Below, piece after piece: positions 13,556 through 13,598 of a DNA stretch of 13,598 bases (positions are counted from its first letter, which is position 1; each line of letters starts with the position of its first letter). The stretch is taken from NCBI GenBank assembly GCA_000438155.1, contig FR902901.1, forward strand, positions 1-13,598. Reading direction: 5' to 3'. A program made the position numbers and the translations under genes. A model generated the notes under the pieces. It saw only the letters and a program-made list of their open reading frames with translations. It was not told where the DNA came from and searched no databases. The DNA is from Firmicutes bacterium CAG:95. GTDB lineage: Bacteria; Bacillota; Clostridia; Lachnospirales; Lachnospiraceae.

Positions 13556-13598
13556 ACCTATACCTCCCAATTGTTATTGGTAGTGTCAAATTTACTAC

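Overview
The window looks like a chromosomal piece of a motile, anaerobic Firmicute, most likely a Lachnospiraceae member of the Roseburia/Agathobacter type. The grounds are a Lachnospiraceae-like flagellin beside csrA, a CheX/CheY pair, a glycogen phosphorylase with CcpA-type sites, strong GGAGG ribosome binding sites and moderate GC. This placement rests on protein resemblance read by eye, not on a search.

Layout. Positions 1-451 hold the tail of an Rpn/PD-(D/E)XK-type 'putative transposase' gene, broken by an out-of-frame partial duplication. A bidirectional terminator (485-518) separates it from a leftward csrA-fliC pair (2554 to 569). Positions 2601-4225 form a 1.6 kb segment bounded by 29-bp, nearly palindromic inverted repeats. 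It carries a minimal FimB-sized tyrosine recombinase, an 83-bp tandem repeat array at the recombinase promoter, a 54-bp repeat pair, two copies of a cloverleaf-like structure whose stems differ in sequence but keep their pairing, and a sigma28-like promoter just inside the right end. From 4226 to 4863 the DNA is AT-rich, with short tandem repeats, one candidate 23-codon gene and a strong hairpin. The rest is leftward: a translationally coupled trio (GT2 glycosyltransferase, UDP-galactopyranose-mutase-like flavoprotein, GT-C-like membrane glycosyltransferase), glgP, an MgtC/SapB membrane protein, and a cheX-like/cheY pair.

How the parts may work together. csrA and fliC form a motility unit. 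The fliC leader has two GGA-in-loop hairpins, one over its Shine-Dalgarno site, and the csrA leader has a similar set, so CsrA probably represses flagellin translation and its own. No good promoter is seen reading left into csrA in the present orientation. The sigma28-like promoter at the far end of the recombinase segment points away from csrA, and inverting the segment would aim it at csrA-fliC from about 95 bp. The arrangement resembles the Hin/fljB switch of Salmonella, but with a tyrosine recombinase and with two unexplained cloverleaf elements. This is the main hypothesis of the annotation. The recombinase, repeats and stems are read directly from the sequence; the switching is inferred.

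The glgP promoter has two cre-like sites, suggesting carbon catabolite control. The glycosyltransferase trio probably makes and uses a lipid-linked sugar at the cell surface; its target is unknown.
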